7,707 bases of DNA, taken from an uncultured Neomegalonema sp. Lineage in GTDB: Bacteria > Pseudomonadota > Alphaproteobacteria > Rhodobacterales > Rhodobacteraceae. The stretch is taken from contig CALGNW010000077.1 of assembly GCA_937958345.1 (NCBI GenBank), forward strand, positions 1 through 7,707. The letters are read 5' to 3'. A program made the position numbers and the translations under genes. The notes beneath the pieces were generated by a model that saw nothing but the letters and a program-made list of their open reading frames with translations, was not told where the DNA came from and ran no database searches. Shown here piece after piece: positions 6,912-7,707 of this stretch (position 1 is its first letter; every line of letters begins with the position of its first letter).

Positions 6912-6947
6912 GGTAAAAAGGTTTGGGAAACCATTCGGTAAAAAGGT
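6911..6947. repeat. Perfect 12-bp direct repeat flanking a palindrome in a divergent promoter
   Basis: CGGTAAAAAGGT occurs at 6911-6922 and again at 6936-6947, 25 bp start to start. A looser third copy of the core, GGTAAAGA, follows at 6945-6952. GGTTT (6920-6924) and AAACC (6928-6932) form a perfect inverted repeat around GGG. The whole lies in the 89-bp gap between two divergent genes, so a shared operator is the simplest reading. A small tandem duplication, or a hairpin in the leader of the ATP-grasp mRNA, are alternatives. Possible plus-strand promoter boxes are TTGGGA (6923-6928) and TAAAGA (6947-6952), 18 nt apart, overlapping the repeats; they are weak. Confidence 0.6.
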
Positions 6948-6988
6948 AAAGAATCCGCTCATACCCACTGCGAAAACGAGCGTTGCAC

Positions 6989-7707
6989 ATGAATTTCGGT
7001 CTGACAGAAGAACAGGAGATGATTGTCTCCACGGTGCGGCGCTTTGTGGAGGAGGAAATCTATCCCCATGAAGACCTCGTGGATCGCACAGGCGAAGTTC
7101 CCGCCGAGATTGCCGCCGAGATCAAGCGCAAAACGATGGAGCTTGGCTTCTATGCTTGTAACTTTCCTGAAGAGGTCGGCGGCGCGGGCCTCTCGCATTT
7201 AGACTTTGCACTGGTAGAGCGTGAGTTGGGGCGCGGTTCAATGGCGCTCAATCACTTCTTTGGCCGCCCGCAAAACATCCTGATGGCGTGTGAAGGCGAG
7301 CAGCGCGAGAAATACCTCCTCCCCGCCGTGCGCGGCGAACGGATGGATGCGCTCGCAATGACAGAGCCGGACGCGGGCAGTGACGTGCGCGGTATGAAGT
7401 GCTTTGCCAAACGCGACGGCGGCGATTGGATCGTCAACGGCACGAAGCACTTTATCTCCGGCGCGGACCACGCTGATTTCATCATCGTCTTTATCGCGAC
7501 GGGCGAGGACCAGACACCCAAAGGCCCGAAAAAACGCATCACTGCTTTCCTTGTGGATCGCGGAACACCGGGCTTCGAGATCGCGCCGGGTTATGAGAGC
7601 GTCAGCCATCGCGGCTACAAAAACATGATCCTGCGCTTTGACGACTGCCGCTTGCCCGACGCCCAAGTTCTCGGCGAGGTCGATGGCGGGTTCGAGGTCA
7701 TGAACAC
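6989..7707 (+). CDS. Acyl-CoA dehydrogenase, N-terminal part; 3' end outside window
   Basis: The first 239 residues of an FAD-dependent acyl-CoA dehydrogenase, which introduces a trans double bond between C2 and C3 of an acyl-CoA and passes electrons to electron-transfer flavoprotein. The helical N-terminal domain (about 1-115) begins MNFGLTEEQEM, typical of the family. The middle beta domain holds the signature ALAMTEPDAGSD (121-132), WIVNGTKHFISGA (147-159), which lines the flavin, and the edge of the next segment near GGFEVMN, where the window stops. The catalytic glutamate lies in the missing C-terminal domain, so substrate class cannot be judged. Start choice: ATG at 6989 gives the normal N-terminus; the ribosome site is weak (GAG at 6978-6980, 8 nt before). 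It is divergent from the ATP-grasp gene. The carnitine gene 2 kb away makes a carnitine-related CoA ester (for example gamma-butyrobetainyl-CoA) a possible substrate, but ordinary fatty acyl-CoA is equally open. Confidence 0.92.
   Translation, partial: MNFGLTEEQEMIVSTVRRFVEEEIYPHEDLVDRTGEVPAEIAAEIKRKTMELGFYACNFPEEVGGAGLSHLDFALVERELGRGSMALNHFFGRPQNILMACEGEQREKYLLPAVRGERMDALAMTEPDAGSDVRGMKCFAKRDGGDWIVNGTKHFISGADHADFIIVFIATGEDQTPKGPKKRITAFLVDRGTPGFEIAPGYESVSHRGYKNMILRFDDCRLPDAQVLGEVDGGFEVMN

Noticed and set aside
7238..7666. 142-residue minus-strand open frame
   Set aside because: Opposite the acyl-CoA dehydrogenase, which carries the family signature; no protein features of its own.
1..7707. 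Mobile element, prophage, CRISPR or toxin-antitoxin content
   Set aside because: No transposase, integrase, terminal inverted repeats, spaced repeat array or small paired genes are seen on either strand.

Overview
The window most resembles chromosomal DNA of an alphaproteobacterium, and I would guess a sphingomonad-like lineage. This rests on moderately high GC, short intergenic gaps, Shine-Dalgarno-led genes, a B12-dependent (class II) ribonucleotide reductase and a fused carnitine dehydrogenase/thioesterase. The lineage is an inference from gene content, not a sequence match. There are seven protein genes, two of them cut by the window edges. I see no rRNA, tRNA, CRISPR array or insertion sequence.

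Left part (1-2359, plus strand). The 3' end of an adenosylcobalamin-dependent ribonucleotide reductase gene (nrdJ-like) ends at 888 inside a strong GC-rich hairpin. It is followed by a PlsB-type glycerol-3-phosphate/lysophosphatidate acyltransferase (995-2359), a membrane-lipid gene. That gene converges with an EamA/DMT-family transporter on the minus strand (2361-3239), with a single base between the two stop codons.

Middle (3240-4907). A 198-bp divergent intergenic region separates the transporter from a carnitine gene. This encodes a two-domain enzyme: NAD-dependent L-carnitine 3-dehydrogenase fused to a hot-dog betainyl-CoA thioesterase. In the known pathway carnitine is oxidised to 3-dehydrocarnitine, a beta-keto-acid cleavage enzyme (not in this window) turns that into betainyl-CoA, and the thioesterase releases glycine betaine.

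Right part (4908-7707). A secreted SIMPL-domain (YggE-like) protein (5043-5717) converges on a minus-strand ATP-grasp protein of the 'sugar-transfer associated' family (5754-6899), whose substrate is unknown. An 89-bp divergent gap follows, holding a perfect 12-bp direct repeat around a small palindrome. Beyond it an acyl-CoA dehydrogenase gene runs off the right edge (6989-7707+). With the carnitine fusion enzyme nearby, the acyl-CoA dehydrogenase may act on a carnitine-related CoA thioester such as gamma-butyrobetainyl-CoA, but this is only a neighbourhood inference.

Most of the window is ordinary housekeeping and catabolic DNA. The points most worth a second look are the uncharacterised ATP-grasp gene with its repeat-bearing divergent promoter, and the missing C-terminal domain of the ribonucleotide reductase.
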